Shown one piece after another: positions 20,293 to 30,601 of a stretch of 64,000 nucleotides of DNA (the stretch's first letter is position 1; every line of letters starts with the position of its first letter). Both the position numbers and the translations under genes were made by a program. The DNA is from Stutzerimonas kunmingensis (GTDB lineage Bacteria; Pseudomonadota; Gammaproteobacteria; Pseudomonadales; Pseudomonadaceae): NCBI RefSeq assembly GCF_900114065.1, contig NZ_FORS01000003.1, positions 558,001-622,000 of the forward strand, in the 5' to 3' direction. The notes beneath the pieces are model-generated. The model saw nothing but the letters and a program-made list of their open reading frames with translations, was not told where the DNA came from and made no database searches.

Positions 20293-20742
20293 ATGGACCG
20301 AGAGCCACGATCTGAGGACAGTAGTCTTTATGCAAGGGTGTTGCAGCGACTGAGCTCGGCCCTGCAGGAGGCCGAACGTGCTACGTCCGCTGATGCGGAC
20401 GGTGCTGGCGAGCTGGAAGTGCGCGGTTTGACGCCGGCGGAATTCGAGCTGATCCGTGCGTATCTGCAGCGTGATTCACAGTGGCTTTCCGGTTGGCATG
20501 CCGCCGCCGAGGAGCAGGCTCATCTGTCACGTCAGGCGTTGCGACCGGCTGTACGCAGTGCTCGGCCGCGGCATGCTGCGCACGGCCGTCATGCGCCGCT
20601 GGCATTGCAACAGACTCTCAGTTGCGCGCTGTGTAACGCCGAGGTGAGCTGGCCGGAGGGCGCCGGACCCGCTGCCTGTCATGTGTGCGGGTCTCAACTG
20701 CTACGCGCACGGCAGCGTCTGCATACCTATCCGCGACATTGA
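20293..20742 (+). CDS. zinc-ribbon protein of the YbeL/DUF1451 family
   Basis: 149 residues from the ATG at 20293, preceded by GAGGTGAGG. The N-terminal two thirds are helical (LYARVLQRLSSALQEAE, then LTPAEFELIRAYLQRD). The C-terminal zinc ribbon has two knuckles, CALC and CHVCG. Its place next to and divergent from leuS matches ybeL in E. coli. Biochemical role unknown. Confidence 0.85.
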   Translation: MDREPRSEDSSLYARVLQRLSSALQEAERATSADADGAGELEVRGLTPAEFELIRAYLQRDSQWLSGWHAAAEEQAHLSRQALRPAVRSARPRHAAHGRHAPLALQQTLSCALCNAEVSWPEGAGPAACHVCGSQLLRARQRLHTYPRH

Positions 20743-20807
20743 CCGCTGCGATGGCCGACAAACGCCGCGGCTGCGGCTAGAGTGTCTGCCTTTGTCGCGG
20801 AGGTCGG

Positions 20808-21581
20808 ATGCCGATTCGCTATTTCTTCAAGCAGATGCTCTTGCCGCCGGGCGGGCTGCTGCTCCTGCTGCTGCTCGGCTGGTGGTTACGCCGACGTGCG
20901 CCAAGGCTCGCGGCGCTGTGCTTTGGTGTCGGGCTGGTCGGGCTCTGGTTGATGAGTCTGCCGGTGGTCGTCGAGTGGACAGCGCGACTGGTCGAGCGCG
21001 AGCCGGCGCTGATCGAGTCGCAGTGGGCGCAATTGCCGGAGCAGGCCGGCGCCATCGTGGTGCTGGGGGCCGGGCGCGAGCAGCACGATCCGGCATGGGG
21101 CGGCGATCAGCCCGGCTACACCGCACTGGAGCGCCTGCGCTATGCCGCTCGCCTGGCCAAGGTGACGGAGTTGCCGATTCTCACCAGCGGTGGCTTGCAC
21201 TATGGCCAGCCACCCAGCGAGGCGATGCTCGGTGCGGAGGTGTTGCAGCGCGACTTTGGTGTCGCCACGCGCTGGCTCGAGGAGCGTAGCCGGACGACCT
21301 GGGAGAACGCGGTTTTCAGCGCCGAGATGCTGCGTGAGGCGGGCATCGAGCGGGTGGTGCTGGTGACATCCGCCTCGCACATGCCACGCTCGCGCTGGTG
21401 CTTCGAGCAGAACGGGATCGAGGTGATAGCTGCGCCGGTGGGCTTCATGGGCGTGCCCAATGGTCGGCCGTTGAATGGCTGGTTGCCGGAGGCCAAGGCC
21501 TTCTGGCAGAACGGCATGTTGCTCAACGAGGTCGTTGGTATGGCGGTTTACCCGCTTGTGTACCGCTCCGCGAACGACTGA
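20808..21581 (+). CDS. YdcF/ElyC-family (DUF218) envelope protein
   Basis: 257 residues. Two N-terminal membrane segments (about residues 10-27 and 36-56) precede a DUF218 domain with GAIVVLGAGR, ILTSGG, RSRTTWENA and VLVTSASHMPRS. ElyC in E. coli supports peptidoglycan synthesis at low temperature and envelope polysaccharide balance; whether this protein does the same is inference. It converges on lnt. Confidence 0.87.
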   Translation: MPIRYFFKQMLLPPGGLLLLLLLGWWLRRRAPRLAALCFGVGLVGLWLMSLPVVVEWTARLVEREPALIESQWAQLPEQAGAIVVLGAGREQHDPAWGGDQPGYTALERLRYAARLAKVTELPILTSGGLHYGQPPSEAMLGAEVLQRDFGVATRWLEERSRTTWENAVFSAEMLREAGIERVVLVTSASHMPRSRWCFEQNGIEVIAAPVGFMGVPNGRPLNGWLPEAKAFWQNGMLLNEVVGMAVYPLVYRSAND

Positions 21582-21671
21582 GTCGAACGCATTAACCTGA
21601 GTGTACGGTCGTGGGGTGAGCCTCTGTCCGCAACTCGCCATTTGCGGTCAAGGTCGCCCCCACGTTGGCGG

Positions 21672-21723
21672 CTGTAGGAGCGGCCTTGGGCGCGAACAAA
21701 GCCAGCTCGGAGCTGGACTTTCG
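21672..21723. repeat. REP-like intergenic repeat
   Basis: Begins TGTAGGAGCGGCCTTGG, the common start of Pseudomonas REP elements, and continues into an imperfect hairpin (AAAG-CCAGCTC with GAGCTGG-CTTT, 21698-21723). It lies between the convergent ends of the elyC-like gene and lnt, where it may also slow both transcripts. A partial relative occurs near 42228-42238. Confidence 0.6.
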
Positions 21724-21829
21724 CAGTCAAGAGCGGCAGCGCTCGGCATAACCGCCTGGCTTGCGATGAAGCCCTCTCAGCGGCAGTCAAAAGACCCGTT
21801 CAGGTCCCAGCAGCTTCGCATAGCTGAGG

Positions 21830-23338
21830 CTATGCCTTGCGCCTGACCAGTGCCCAGCCGAGCAGCAGCACGCATACCGCGATCAGCGGCCAGGAGCGCC
21901 AGCGCAGATACGGCGTCAGCCCCTGCATCGGGGTGACGTCGCCATACAGCACGGCCTGTTCGAACTGCGGAATCTGCTCGGTGATCTGGCCGTAGGGGTC
22001 GATCAGCACGGTGATGCCGTTGTTCGTCGCGCGGATCATCCAGCGCCCGGCTTCCAGAGCGCGCATCTGCGCCATCTGCAGGTGTTGCAGCGGACCGATG
22101 GAGCGGCCGAACCAGGCATCGTTGCTCACCGTCAGCAGCAGATCGCTCTGCGCCGCGAGCCCTGCGGCGAACTCCGGGTAGACCACCTCGTAGCAGATGT
22201 ATGGCGCGATCTGCAGGCCCTTCGCCTGCAACAGTGGTTGGCCGGATTCGCCGCGGGCGAAGTCGGACATCGGCAGGTCGAAGAAGGCGATCAGGCCGCG
22301 CAGCAGATCCTGCAGCGGTACGTACTCGCCGAACGGCACCAGTTTCTGCTTGAGGTAGGTGCCGGCACCGTCACCGGTGCTGGTCAGCCCGTTGTAATAG
22401 CGCAGCTCGCCAGCCGCATTGGGCTGGCGTACCGGTACGCCGGTGATGAGTGCCGATTCGCGCTGGTTGGCGAAGCCGGCCATCATCGTCAGGTAGCCCT
22501 CGGCATGCTCCTTGAGGATCGGCACGGCGGTTTCCGGCCAGACGATCAGGTCTGCCGGGCGACTACCGAAGGTCATGTCGCGATACAGCAGCAGCTGCAT
22601 CTCGAGCTTCTTCGGGTCCCACTTCATGCTTTGTGCGACGTTGCCCTGCACTGCGGCAACGGTCAGCGGTTCGCCCTTGCTGGTCGTCCAGGCATGGTCC
22701 TTGAGTGCCAGGCCTGCCAGCCAGGGGGAAAGCAGCAGCACGACGGCGGCGGCCAGGCGTGCTTTGTCGGCAAGCAGTCGCGGGATCGCCGCGAGCAGGG
22801 TGGCGCTCAGTGCGACGGCAAAGCTCAGCAACCAGACCCCGCCGAGCGGAGCCAGTCCGGCCAGCGGACCATCCAGCTGGCTGTAGCCGATGTACAGCCA
22901 GGGAAAGCCGGTGAGAATCCAGCCACGCAGCGCATCCAGCGCCAGCCAGAGTGCGGCGAAGGCCAGCGCATCGCCAAGTGCGGAATGGCGATTGCGCAGC
23001 AGGCGCACCCAGAGCCAGCCGAGCAGGGCGAAGAACAGCGCCAGGCCGGCGACGAAGCCGAGAGTGAGCAATCCGGCCAGCGCCGGCGAGGCCGCGCCGA
23101 AGTCATGGATGCTGACGTAGACCCAGCTGACCCCCGAGGCGAATAGCCCAAAGCCGTAGCACCAGCCGCGCTGCGCCGCCTGCTTCGCTGCGGTTTCGCG
23201 CAGGCCAAGGTACAGCAGCGCCACCGAGAGCAGCGCCAGCGGCCAGATGTCGAAAGGCGCCAGCGACAGCGTGGTCAGTGTGCCGGCGACCAGTGCCAGC
23301 AGGTTGCCCGGCCATCCGGGACGGGTGATCCAGTGCAT
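21830..23338 (-). CDS. lnt: apolipoprotein N-acyltransferase
   Basis: 502 residues. Adds the third acyl chain to lipoproteins in the inner membrane before Lol export. About six N-terminal membrane helices precede a nitrilase-type periplasmic domain with the Glu (WPETAVP), Lys (QKLVPFGEY) and Cys (PYICYE) catalytic triad. The ATG at 23338 has AAGGAA upstream. Several of its likely clients are encoded in this window (RlpA, LptE, the lytic transglycosylase lipoprotein). Confidence 0.96.
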   Translation of the reverse strand: MHWITRPGWPGNLLALVAGTLTTLSLAPFDIWPLALLSVALLYLGLRETAAKQAAQRGWCYGFGLFASGVSWVYVSIHDFGAASPALAGLLTLGFVAGLALFFALLGWLWVRLLRNRHSALGDALAFAALWLALDALRGWILTGFPWLYIGYSQLDGPLAGLAPLGGVWLLSFAVALSATLLAAIPRLLADKARLAAAVVLLLSPWLAGLALKDHAWTTSKGEPLTVAAVQGNVAQSMKWDPKKLEMQLLLYRDMTFGSRPADLIVWPETAVPILKEHAEGYLTMMAGFANQRESALITGVPVRQPNAAGELRYYNGLTSTGDGAGTYLKQKLVPFGEYVPLQDLLRGLIAFFDLPMSDFARGESGQPLLQAKGLQIAPYICYEVVYPEFAAGLAAQSDLLLTVSNDAWFGRSIGPLQHLQMAQMRALEAGRWMIRATNNGITVLIDPYGQITEQIPQFEQAVLYGDVTPMQGLTPYLRWRSWPLIAVCVLLLGWALVRRKA

Positions 23339-23455
23339 GGAAGTTCCTTGCGCAGCGGTGCGGGGAGGGAGGCTAAGGGCGATGAAGTTGGCCGGCAAGC
23401 AGCTGGCGGACGAGCGTCCGCGCAGGGTCGGCTGCGCGGAACGGCTCGTGCCGGC

Positions 23456-24298
23456 TTACGCGCCCGCGGTGCGGCTCAGGCGCAGCATATGCACACGGCG
23501 GCTGTCGGCGTTGAGCACACGCACGCGGAACCCGTCGATCTCGGTGACTTCGTTGCGCTTGGGCAGGTGCCCGAAGGTGCTCATCACCAGGCCGGCGACG
23601 GTATCGAATTCGTCGTCGGGGAAGGCGCTGCCGAAGTATTCGTTGAAGCTGTCGATCGGGGTGAGCGCCTTGACCAGGAAGTCGCCGCTGGGCAGCGGGC
23701 GGATGTAGCTGTCTTCCTCGACGTCATGCTCGTCCTCGATGTCGCCGACGATCTGCTCCAGCACGTCTTCGATGGTCACCAGGCCGGCCACGCCGCCGTA
23801 CTCGTCGATGACGATGGCCATGTGGTTGTGGTTGGCGCGGAATTCGCGCAGCAGTACGTTGAGACGCTTGGACTCCGGCACGAAGGTGGCCGGGCGCAGC
23901 AGATCCTTGATGTCGAAACTGTGGTGTTCATCCTTGAGGATCAGCGGCAGCAGGTCTTTGGCCAGCAGCACGCCGATCACTTCATCGAGGCTTTCACCGA
24001 CGACCGGATAACGCGAGTGTGCGGCACCGATGATGGCCGGCAGAAACTCGCGGGGGGATTGATCGGCCTTGATGCTGATCACCTGCGAACGCGGCACCAT
24101 GATGTCGCGTACCTGCAGATCGGCGACCTGGATGGCACCTTCGACGATGGCCAGCGCCTCGCTGTCGAGCAGCTTGTTCTGATGGGCTTCGCGCAGGATT
24201 TCCAGCAGCTCCTGGCGATTCTTGGGCTCATGGGCAAAAGCCTGGGTGATTTTTTCCAGCCAGGTCTTCTGCCCGCTGATCGATCGATCTTCGCTCAT
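23456..24298 (-). CDS. corC: CorC/YbeX CBS-domain protein
   Basis: 280 residues. Two CBS domains (around residues 70-190, RDIMVPRSQVISI and LKDLLPLILKDEH region) and a C-terminal CorC_HlyC domain that ends near residue 275. YbeX/CorC is linked to Mg/Co efflux and to ribosome metabolism. It sits between ybeY and lnt in the conserved phoH-ybeY-ybeX-lnt operon, ten bases after ybeY. Confidence 0.93.
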   Translation of the reverse strand: MSEDRSISGQKTWLEKITQAFAHEPKNRQELLEILREAHQNKLLDSEALAIVEGAIQVADLQVRDIMVPRSQVISIKADQSPREFLPAIIGAAHSRYPVVGESLDEVIGVLLAKDLLPLILKDEHHSFDIKDLLRPATFVPESKRLNVLLREFRANHNHMAIVIDEYGGVAGLVTIEDVLEQIVGDIEDEHDVEEDSYIRPLPSGDFLVKALTPIDSFNEYFGSAFPDDEFDTVAGLVMSTFGHLPKRNEVTEIDGFRVRVLNADSRRVHMLRLSRTAGA

Positions 24299-24307
24299 GT
24301 CGTTGAC

Positions 24308-24790
24308 TCAGGAGTCCTTGCAAGTGCCCATGACGGGCGATTCTTCGGCATAGGGGTCGGGATGACCCAGCTCGGCCAGCAGTTGACGCTCCAGCTCTTC
24401 CATCTCTTCGGCTTCGGCATCGTCGATATGATCGTAGCCGAGCAGATGCAGACAGCCATGGATGACCAGATGCGCCCAGTGTGCCGCCAGTGCCTTGCCC
24501 TGCTCCGCGGCTTCGCGCTCGACCACCGGGACGCAGATGACCAGGTCGCCGAGCAGCGGGATGTCCAGCAGTTCGTCGGGAACGTCTGCCGGGAACGACA
24601 GCACGTTGGTCGCGTAGTCCTTCTGCCGCCAGGTGCGGTTCAGCTCGCGCCCTTCTTCCTCGTCCACCAGGCGAATGGTCAGCTCCGAGTCGCCGCTACG
24701 CTGGCGTAGCGCCCGTTCGCACCAGCGTTGCAGATCGGCGAGGGCCGGCGCAGCGCCCGTGCTGGCGCACTGCAGGTCGAGCTCAATCAT
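24308..24790 (-). CDS. ybeY: endoribonuclease YbeY
   Basis: 160 residues from the ATG at 24790, which overlaps the end of phoH by eight bases. A zinc-dependent single-strand RNase needed for 16S rRNA 3' maturation and ribosome quality control. The metal motif H-x3-H-x5-H is [11 protein letters not shown], and the N-terminal region has [17 protein letters not shown]. The seven extra upstream codons are not needed. Confidence 0.95.
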   Translation of the reverse strand: MIELDLQCASTGAAPALADLQRWCERALRQRSGDSELTIRLVDEEEGRELNRTWRQKDYATNVLSFPADVPDELLDIPLLGDLVICVPVVEREAAEQGKALAAHWAHLVIHGCLHLLGYDHIDDAEAEEMEELERQLLAELGHPDPYAEESPVMGTCKDS

Positions 24791-25790
24791 CGCTGGCGTC
24801 CTGCGCGGCACGCTTGCTGGCCGGCGACTGGCGATCCTCGAAGGACTCGTAGGCTTCGACGATGCGCTGCACCAGCGGATGGCGAACGACGTCCTTTGGC
24901 TTGAAGTGGGTGAAGCTGATGCCGTTGACGTCCTTGAGCACCTCGATGACGTGCGCCAGACCGCTCTTGGTGCCGCGGGGCAGGTCGACCTGGGTGATGT
25001 CGCCGGTGATCACCGCAGTGGAGCCGAAGCCGATCCGCGTAAGGAACATCTTCATCTGTTCCTGGGTGGTGTTCTGGCTTTCATCGAGGATGATGAAGCT
25101 GTTGTTCAGCGTGCGGCCGCGCATGTAGGCCAGCGGGGCGATCTCGATCACCTGTTTCTCGATCAGCCGTGCCACATGCTCGAAACCGAGCATCTCGTAG
25201 AGCGCGTCGTAGAGGGGGCGCAGGTAGGGGTCGATCTTCTGTGCCAGGTCGCCGGGCAGGAAGCCGAGCTTCTCGCCGGCTTCCACCGCCGGGCGTACAA
25301 GGAGGATGCGGCGCACCTGTTCGCGCTCCAGCGCGTCCACGGCACAGGCGACGGCGAGGTAGGTCTTGCCGGTACCGGCCGGACCGACGCCGAAGTTGAT
25401 GTCGTTGTCGAGGATGGCTTTGACGTAGCGCTGCTGATTCGCACCGCGGGGGCGGATCATGCCCTTCTTGGTGCGCAGGGCGACGCCCTGGTGAGCATTT
25501 GGATTGGCCAGTTCCTCCATTCCGGATTCCTGCAGGTACAGATGCACCATGTCCGGAGAGAGCTCGGTGTTCTTGGTTTCCCGGTACAGCCGGCGCAGCA
25601 GCTGTTCGGCAGACTTGGCCGCGTCGGTTGGGCCGATCAGCTCGAACTGGTTGCCGCGGTTGCGGATTTCCAGTTCCAGGCGCTGTTCGATCAGGCGCAG
25701 ATGCTCGTCGAATTGGCCGCAGAGATTGGCGAAGCGACGGGCTTCAAAGGGTTCGAGGGTGAAACGATGCGGTTCTATGGGTGCGTTCAA
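24783..25790 (-). CDS. PhoH-family ATPase (YbeZ)
   Basis: 335 residues. The Walker A is [11 protein letters not shown] and the Walker B is IILDESQN, in a PhoH core with an N-terminal KH-like region. YbeZ interacts with YbeY and is thought to be an RNA helicase or NTPase in rRNA processing. First gene of phoH-ybeY-corC-lnt. The 119 bases between it and miaB hold a GCGGCCCC/GGGGCCGC stem (25869-25898) that may end the miaB message. Confidence 0.94.
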   Translation of the reverse strand: MNAPIEPHRFTLEPFEARRFANLCGQFDEHLRLIEQRLELEIRNRGNQFELIGPTDAAKSAEQLLRRLYRETKNTELSPDMVHLYLQESGMEELANPNAHQGVALRTKKGMIRPRGANQQRYVKAILDNDINFGVGPAGTGKTYLAVACAVDALEREQVRRILLVRPAVEAGEKLGFLPGDLAQKIDPYLRPLYDALYEMLGFEHVARLIEKQVIEIAPLAYMRGRTLNNSFIILDESQNTTQEQMKMFLTRIGFGSTAVITGDITQVDLPRGTKSGLAHVIEVLKDVNGISFTHFKPKDVVRHPLVQRIVEAYESFEDRQSPASKRAAQDASDD

Positions 25791-25909
25791 GGGCTTTTAT
25801 ATGTGGCCGTGGTCGGCGAAGTGGTGAGGGAAGAATAGCGCCGCGGGCGCAAAGCGGAAAGCGCAGTCGCGGCCCCGATGCAATCACATGGGGGCCGCAT
25901 ACCCGGTTC

Positions 25910-27223
25910 TCAACCTAGCAAGGTGCCACGTAGCGAGTGCGGCAGCGCGTCGTCGATGTGCACGTCGACGAACTGGCCGATCAGCCGCGGGTTGTCGCAG
26001 CGGAAGTTGACGATGCGATTGTGCTCGGTACGGCCCTGCAGCATGCCAGGGTCCTTCTTCGAGTAGTCGCTGACGAGGATGCGCTGAGTGGTACCTACCA
26101 TCCGTCGGCTGTTCTCGAAGCCCTGCTGATTGATGCGCTGCTGGAGGATCGCCAGGCGCTGCTTTTTCACCTCGTCCGGGGTGTCGTCGGCCAGATCCGC
26201 GGCCGGGGTGCCGGGACGCGAGCTGTAGACGAAGGAGTAGGAAAAGTCGAAGCCGACGTCCTCAATCAGCTTCATGGTCTGCTCGAAGTCCTTGTCGGTC
26301 TCGCCGGGGAAGCCGACGATGAAGTCCGAGCTGATCAGGATATCCGGCACTGCGGCCTTGAGCCGGCGGATGCGCGACTTGTACTCCAGGGCGGTGTGGT
26401 TGCGCTTCATCGCCGCGAGGATGCGGTCGGACCCGGCCTGCACCGGCAGATGCAGATATTTCACCAGCTGCGGGATGTCCGCATGGGCCTGGATGATCGC
26501 GTCGGAGAACTCCAGTGGATGGCTGGTGGTGTAGCGGATACGGCCGATGCCTTCTACTGCGGCGACGGCGTGCAGCAGGTCGGCGAAGTCATGCCCGTCG
26601 TAGCGATAGCCATTGACGTTCTGCCCCAGCAGGGTGACTTCCTTCACGCCGTTTTCGGCCAGGTGGACGACTTCCGCCAGCACGTCGGCCAGCGGGCGAC
26701 TGACTTCTTCGCCGCGGGTGTAGGGCACCACGCAGAAGGTGCAGTACTTGCTGCAGCCTTCCATGACCGAAACGAAGGCACTGGGGCCGTCGACGCGCGG
26801 CTCTGGCAGGCGGTCGAACTTCTCGATCTCGGGGAACGAAATGTCCACCTGCGGTTTCTTGGTGGTGCGCGCGGCGTCGATCATTTCCGGCAGACGATGC
26901 AGGGTCTGCGGCCCGAAGACGACGTCGACGTACGGGGCGCGGTCGCGAATGGCCGCGCCTTCCTGGCTGGCCACGCAGCCGCCGACGCCGATCACCAGTT
27001 GTGGATTGTCCAGCTTCAGTTCGCGCCAGCGACCCAGTTGCGAGAAGACCTTTTCCTGGGCCTTTTCGCGGATCGAGCAGGTATTGAGAAGAATCACGTC
27101 GGCTTCTGCCGGGTTCTCGGTGATCTCCATGGCCTGGTGTTCGCCCAGCAGGTCCACCATGCGCGAGCTGTCGTACTCGTTCATCTGGCAGCCATGGGTT
27201 TCGATGAAAAGCTTGCGGGTCAT
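25910..27223 (-). CDS. miaB: tRNA-2-methylthio-N6-isopentenyladenosine synthase MiaB
   Basis: 437 residues. A radical-SAM methylthiotransferase acting on A37 of tRNAs that read UNN codons. Visible parts are the N-terminal UPF0004 domain with cluster cysteines ([21 protein letters not shown]), the radical-SAM motif CSKYCTFC and a C-terminal TRAM domain. Monocistronic in appearance, downstream of the Sel1 gene's promoter region and upstream of phoH. Confidence 0.96.
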   Translation of the reverse strand: MTRKLFIETHGCQMNEYDSSRMVDLLGEHQAMEITENPAEADVILLNTCSIREKAQEKVFSQLGRWRELKLDNPQLVIGVGGCVASQEGAAIRDRAPYVDVVFGPQTLHRLPEMIDAARTTKKPQVDISFPEIEKFDRLPEPRVDGPSAFVSVMEGCSKYCTFCVVPYTRGEEVSRPLADVLAEVVHLAENGVKEVTLLGQNVNGYRYDGHDFADLLHAVAAVEGIGRIRYTTSHPLEFSDAIIQAHADIPQLVKYLHLPVQAGSDRILAAMKRNHTALEYKSRIRRLKAAVPDILISSDFIVGFPGETDKDFEQTMKLIEDVGFDFSYSFVYSSRPGTPAADLADDTPDEVKKQRLAILQQRINQQGFENSRRMVGTTQRILVSDYSKKDPGMLQGRTEHNRIVNFRCDNPRLIGQFVDVHIDDALPHSLRGTLLG

Positions 27224-27320
27224 GTTACGGGCCGGCGTTGTGCAAAAAATGACCGGCGATTATATGCCCACGACCGAGCAGGGGAAAGCGCGGGTGGATG
27301 CCGCGGGGTTTCTCGATTGT

Positions 27321-27857
27321 TCAGGGGATCTGCGGCGCGTCGGCGGCCTGCAGTTGCATCAGGTAGTCGCGGAAGATCTGCCCGAGGACCTGGGTGGCAA
27401 TTTCCAGCTCGTCGCGACGCATCTGTCCGGAAACTCGGTCGGCGGTATCCAGCGCATCGTCTTCGCCATTCACGGCAGCCATCTTCAGTACGATGTAGGC
27501 CTGGACGTTGTTGGCCTTGACCCCTTCACCGCGGAAGAACATCACGCCGAGCCGGTGTTGCGCGGCTGCATGACCGCGCAGTGAGGCCTGCTCGAACCAG
27601 TACAGCGCCTTGGCCAGGTCGCGTGGCGCACGCTTGCCGTCGTAGTGAAACTCGCCCAGCTCGTAGGCGGCTTGCACATCGCCTTCGCTGGCGGCCTGCT
27701 GGCAGTTGCGCAGTGCTTCGGGGAGTTCTTCGGGAAGGGTATCGAGCGCGCAGCGCGCGGTCGCCGGGATCAGCAGGGTATTCCCGCCGGCCAGGGCCGT
27801 GAGAGGCGAGAGAAGCAGCAGACAGCCCAAAGACAGGATGCGGCCGGTGCGGATCAT
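27321..27857 (-). CDS. exported Sel1-repeat protein
   Basis: 178 residues with a signal peptide (LLLLSPLTALAGG). About two Sel1-type TPR repeats span residues 55-125 (AAYELGEFHYDGKRAPRDLAKALYWFEQA, then AAQHRLGVMFFRGEG). Such periplasmic proteins act as protein-interaction scaffolds. Function unknown. It lies between miaB and a membrane protein gene, all on the minus strand. Confidence 0.82.
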   Translation of the reverse strand: MIRTGRILSLGCLLLLSPLTALAGGNTLLIPATARCALDTLPEELPEALRNCQQAASEGDVQAAYELGEFHYDGKRAPRDLAKALYWFEQASLRGHAAAQHRLGVMFFRGEGVKANNVQAYIVLKMAAVNGEDDALDTADRVSGQMRRDELEIATQVLGQIFRDYLMQLQAADAPQIP

Positions 27858-27974
27858 GAAAATCTGGCGCCTCGAGGAGCAGGGCGGTAATGAAAGGCTG
27901 GAACGAGCCAGCCGTCACATTATGGATAAGCTGCAGCCTGCTTACAAAGCCTTTAACCGCCTGTCATCGGCTTT

Positions 27975-28598
27975 TTACGCGACTGCCGGACTGTCCTCGC
28001 GTGTGCTGCCCGGCAGGCGCACCAGCAGAATGGCCAGCAGCGGGCTGGCGATGGCCAATAGCAGCGGTCTCAGGTCGCCGAGCGGATGGACGATCGACAC
28101 GCCGTTCGGCAGCGGTGCCGCGCCCAGCAGAAGCGCGCCAGCCGCCAAGCCGGCAAGGGTCGGCAGGCTTGCCGGCCATTGCAGCGCGCCGGCATAGACC
28201 ACCAGCAGCGCACTGGTCAGCATCAGGCCGAAGGCGTAGGGCTCGCTCCAGCCCAGCTGTCGCGCCAGTTCGAAGAACACGCACAGCCCCAACACCACGC
28301 GACCCCAGTTCGGTCGACTCCACACCCAGCGCCGCGCCAGGGTCAGCGCAGCTACCGCGATCAGCGGCAAACCGAGCAGCAGGCTGGCGCGCTCCAGCCA
28401 CTGGTACGCCTCCTCCAGATCCATGCCAAGCAGGCTCGCGGCGGCGCACGCAGCGCTGGCGGCCGTCAGGATGAAGCCAAGCAGTGCGCTGAACAGCGCT
28501 GGCTGGTCCGCCTCGCCGTAACGGCGCCGGGCGCGGCCGATCAGCAATGCGCTGACGCCGGCAGTCAGGGCGAGCAGGATGCTCTGCAGCAATTCCAT
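27975..28598 (-). CDS. multi-pass membrane protein, function unknown
   Basis: 207 residues from the ATG at 28598, with about six or seven hydrophobic segments and an acidic tail. I do not recognise a domain. A GTG at 28610 overlaps the hemL stop (GTGA) and would add four residues; the ATG has the better upstream GTGAG. The gene directly follows hemL, and a similar unknown gene neighbours hemL in P. aeruginosa (from memory). Confidence 0.7.
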   Translation of the reverse strand: MELLQSILLALTAGVSALLIGRARRRYGEADQPALFSALLGFILTAASAACAAASLLGMDLEEAYQWLERASLLLGLPLIAVAALTLARRWVWSRPNWGRVVLGLCVFFELARQLGWSEPYAFGLMLTSALLVVYAGALQWPASLPTLAGLAAGALLLGAAPLPNGVSIVHPLGDLRPLLLAIASPLLAILLVRLPGSTREDSPAVA

Positions 28599-28606
28599 CG
28601 TCGGGC

Positions 28607-29890
28607 TCACTTGAGCTTGGCGAAGGCGCGCTCGGCGGCATCCAGAGTGATTGCGAGCTCAGCGTCGCCATGGGCTATGGAGGTAAAACCGGCCTCGAAC
28701 GCGCTCGGTGCCAAGTAGACGCCGCCTTCGAGCATCAGATGGAAGAAGCGCTTGAAGCGATCGGCATCGCTGGCCATGACGTCGGCGAAGGTCACGATGT
28801 CATCGGCGCCGCTGAAATACAGACCGAACATGCCGCCGACCTGGGTGGTGACGAAGGGGATGCCAGCGGCATCGGCGCGGTCCTGCAGGCCCTGCAGCAT
28901 ACGGCTGGTGTAGGCGCTCAGTTCGTCATGGAAGCCGGGGCGGCTGATCAGGCCCAGCGTGGTCAGGCCCGCGGCCATCGCCAGTGGATTGCCCGACAGG
29001 GTGCCGGCCTGGTAGACCGGGCCGAGCGGGGCGATGTGCTGCATGATGGCGCGCTTGCCGCCAAAGCAGCCGACCGGCATGCCGCCGCCAATGATCTTGC
29101 CGAAGGTCGACAGGTCCGGCGTCACGCCGTAGTAGGCCTGGGCGCCGCCGAGGGCGACGCGGAAACCGGTCATCACTTCGTCGAAGATCAGCACCACGCC
29201 ATACGCGTCACACAGGGTGCGCAGGCCTTCGAGGAAGCCCGGTGCCGGGGGCACGCAGTTCATGTTGCCGGCGACCGGCTCGACGATGATGCAGGCGACC
29301 TGCTCGCCCTTTTCCTTCAGCGTGGCTTCGACTTCTGCTAGATCGTTGTAGGCCAGGGTCAGGGTGTGCCTGGCGAAATCCGCCGGCACCCCGGCCGAGC
29401 TCGGCACGCCCTGGGTCAGGGCGCCGGAGCCGGCTTTGACCAGCAGGCTGTCGGAGTGACCGTGGTAGCAACCTTCGAACTTGATGATGTCGTCGCGGCC
29501 GGTGTAGCCACGGGCCAGGCGGATCGCGCTCATGGTCGCTTCGGTGCCGGAGCTGACCATGCGCACCATCTCCATGGATGGCACCAGGCGGCAGACCAGT
29601 TCGGCCATCTCGGTTTCCATGGCGGTCGGCGCGCCGTAGGACAGCCCGTGTTCGAGCTGGCGGCGCACGGCATCGAGCACCTCAGGGTGGCTGTGGCCGA
29701 GAATCATCGGGCCCCAGGAGCCGACGTAGTCGACGTAGCGCTTGTCATCTTCGTCGATCACATAGGCGCCGGCGGCGTGCTTGAGAAACAGCGGGGTGCC
29801 GCCGACGCTGCGAAAGGCGCGCACGGGGGAATTGACGCCGCCAGGGATGTGGGTCTGGGCGCTGGCAAAAAGGGCTTCGGAACGGGACAT
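28607..29890 (-). CDS. hemL: glutamate-1-semialdehyde 2,1-aminomutase
   Basis: 427 residues. A PLP enzyme that makes 5-aminolevulinate, the first committed tetrapyrrole precursor in C5-pathway bacteria. The PLP lysine lies in [10 protein letters not shown] near residue 265, with [20 protein letters not shown] upstream. It is followed by thiE on the upstream side (55 bases away), giving thiD-thiE-hemL in one direction, a known Pseudomonas order. Confidence 0.97.
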   Translation of the reverse strand: MSRSEALFASAQTHIPGGVNSPVRAFRSVGGTPLFLKHAAGAYVIDEDDKRYVDYVGSWGPMILGHSHPEVLDAVRRQLEHGLSYGAPTAMETEMAELVCRLVPSMEMVRMVSSGTEATMSAIRLARGYTGRDDIIKFEGCYHGHSDSLLVKAGSGALTQGVPSSAGVPADFARHTLTLAYNDLAEVEATLKEKGEQVACIIVEPVAGNMNCVPPAPGFLEGLRTLCDAYGVVLIFDEVMTGFRVALGGAQAYYGVTPDLSTFGKIIGGGMPVGCFGGKRAIMQHIAPLGPVYQAGTLSGNPLAMAAGLTTLGLISRPGFHDELSAYTSRMLQGLQDRADAAGIPFVTTQVGGMFGLYFSGADDIVTFADVMASDADRFKRFFHLMLEGGVYLAPSAFEAGFTSIAHGDAELAITLDAAERAFAKLK

Positions 29891-29945
29891 GCGGGCCTCG
29901 CAGAACAGGGGCTGACCGCCGTGTGGCGGGTCAGCCGTGGCGGAA

Positions 29946-30587
29946 TCAGGGGGTATTGAACAACTGGCTGAACGCTCTGGCGCGGCGCTCGACCTCGGCC
30001 GGGCTGTCAGCGGCGAACAGCGCGTGCACCACGGCGATCATCTGCACGCCCTCGGCGATCAGGCTTGGTGCCGTTTCCGGCGTAATGCCGCCAATGGCGA
30101 CAATCGGCAGGCCAATGCAGGCGCGGGCTTCGCGCAGCAGCTCGGGACCGGCCGAGGGTGCGCCCGGCTTTGTCTGCGACTGGAAGAAGCGGCCGAAGGC
30201 GACATAGCTGGCGCCCTCACGCGCGGCCTGCTCGGCCAGCGGCAGCTGCGCATGGCAGGTGGCGCCGATGATTGCCTGGCGGCCGAGCAGGGCACGGGCG
30301 GCCGCCAGCGAGCCATCTTCTTGGCCTAAGTGCAGGCCGACACCCAGTCGCGCTGCCAGCTCGGCGTCGTCGTTGATGATCAGTTGCGCGCCATGGCGGG
30401 CGCAGAGTTCCTGCAACGCATCGGCCTCACGCAAGCGACGGGCCTCGTCACTGGATTTGTCGCGGTACTGCAGCAGGCGGGCGCCACCTTTCAACGCGGC
30501 TTCGACATACGGCAGCAAACGGCCCTCGGCGAGCAACTTGCTGTCGGTGATGGCGTACAGGCCGCGCAGGCGGGTCGAATCCTTCAT
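29946..30587 (-). CDS. thiE: thiamine-phosphate synthase
   Basis: 213 residues. Joins HMP pyrophosphate and thiazole phosphate to thiamine phosphate. A TIM barrel with LLQYRDKSS (substrate loop), [23 protein letters not shown] and IGATCHA segments. It lies 14 bases after thiD, so the two pyrimidine-branch enzymes are co-expressed. I saw no TPP riboswitch upstream of thiD. Confidence 0.95.
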   Translation of the reverse strand: MKDSTRLRGLYAITDSKLLAEGRLLPYVEAALKGGARLLQYRDKSSDEARRLREADALQELCARHGAQLIINDDAELAARLGVGLHLGQEDGSLAAARALLGRQAIIGATCHAQLPLAEQAAREGASYVAFGRFFQSQTKPGAPSAGPELLREARACIGLPIVAIGGITPETAPSLIAEGVQMIAVVHALFAADSPAEVERRARAFSQLFNTP

Positions 30588-30601
30588 GCGCTGCTCTCCA
30601 G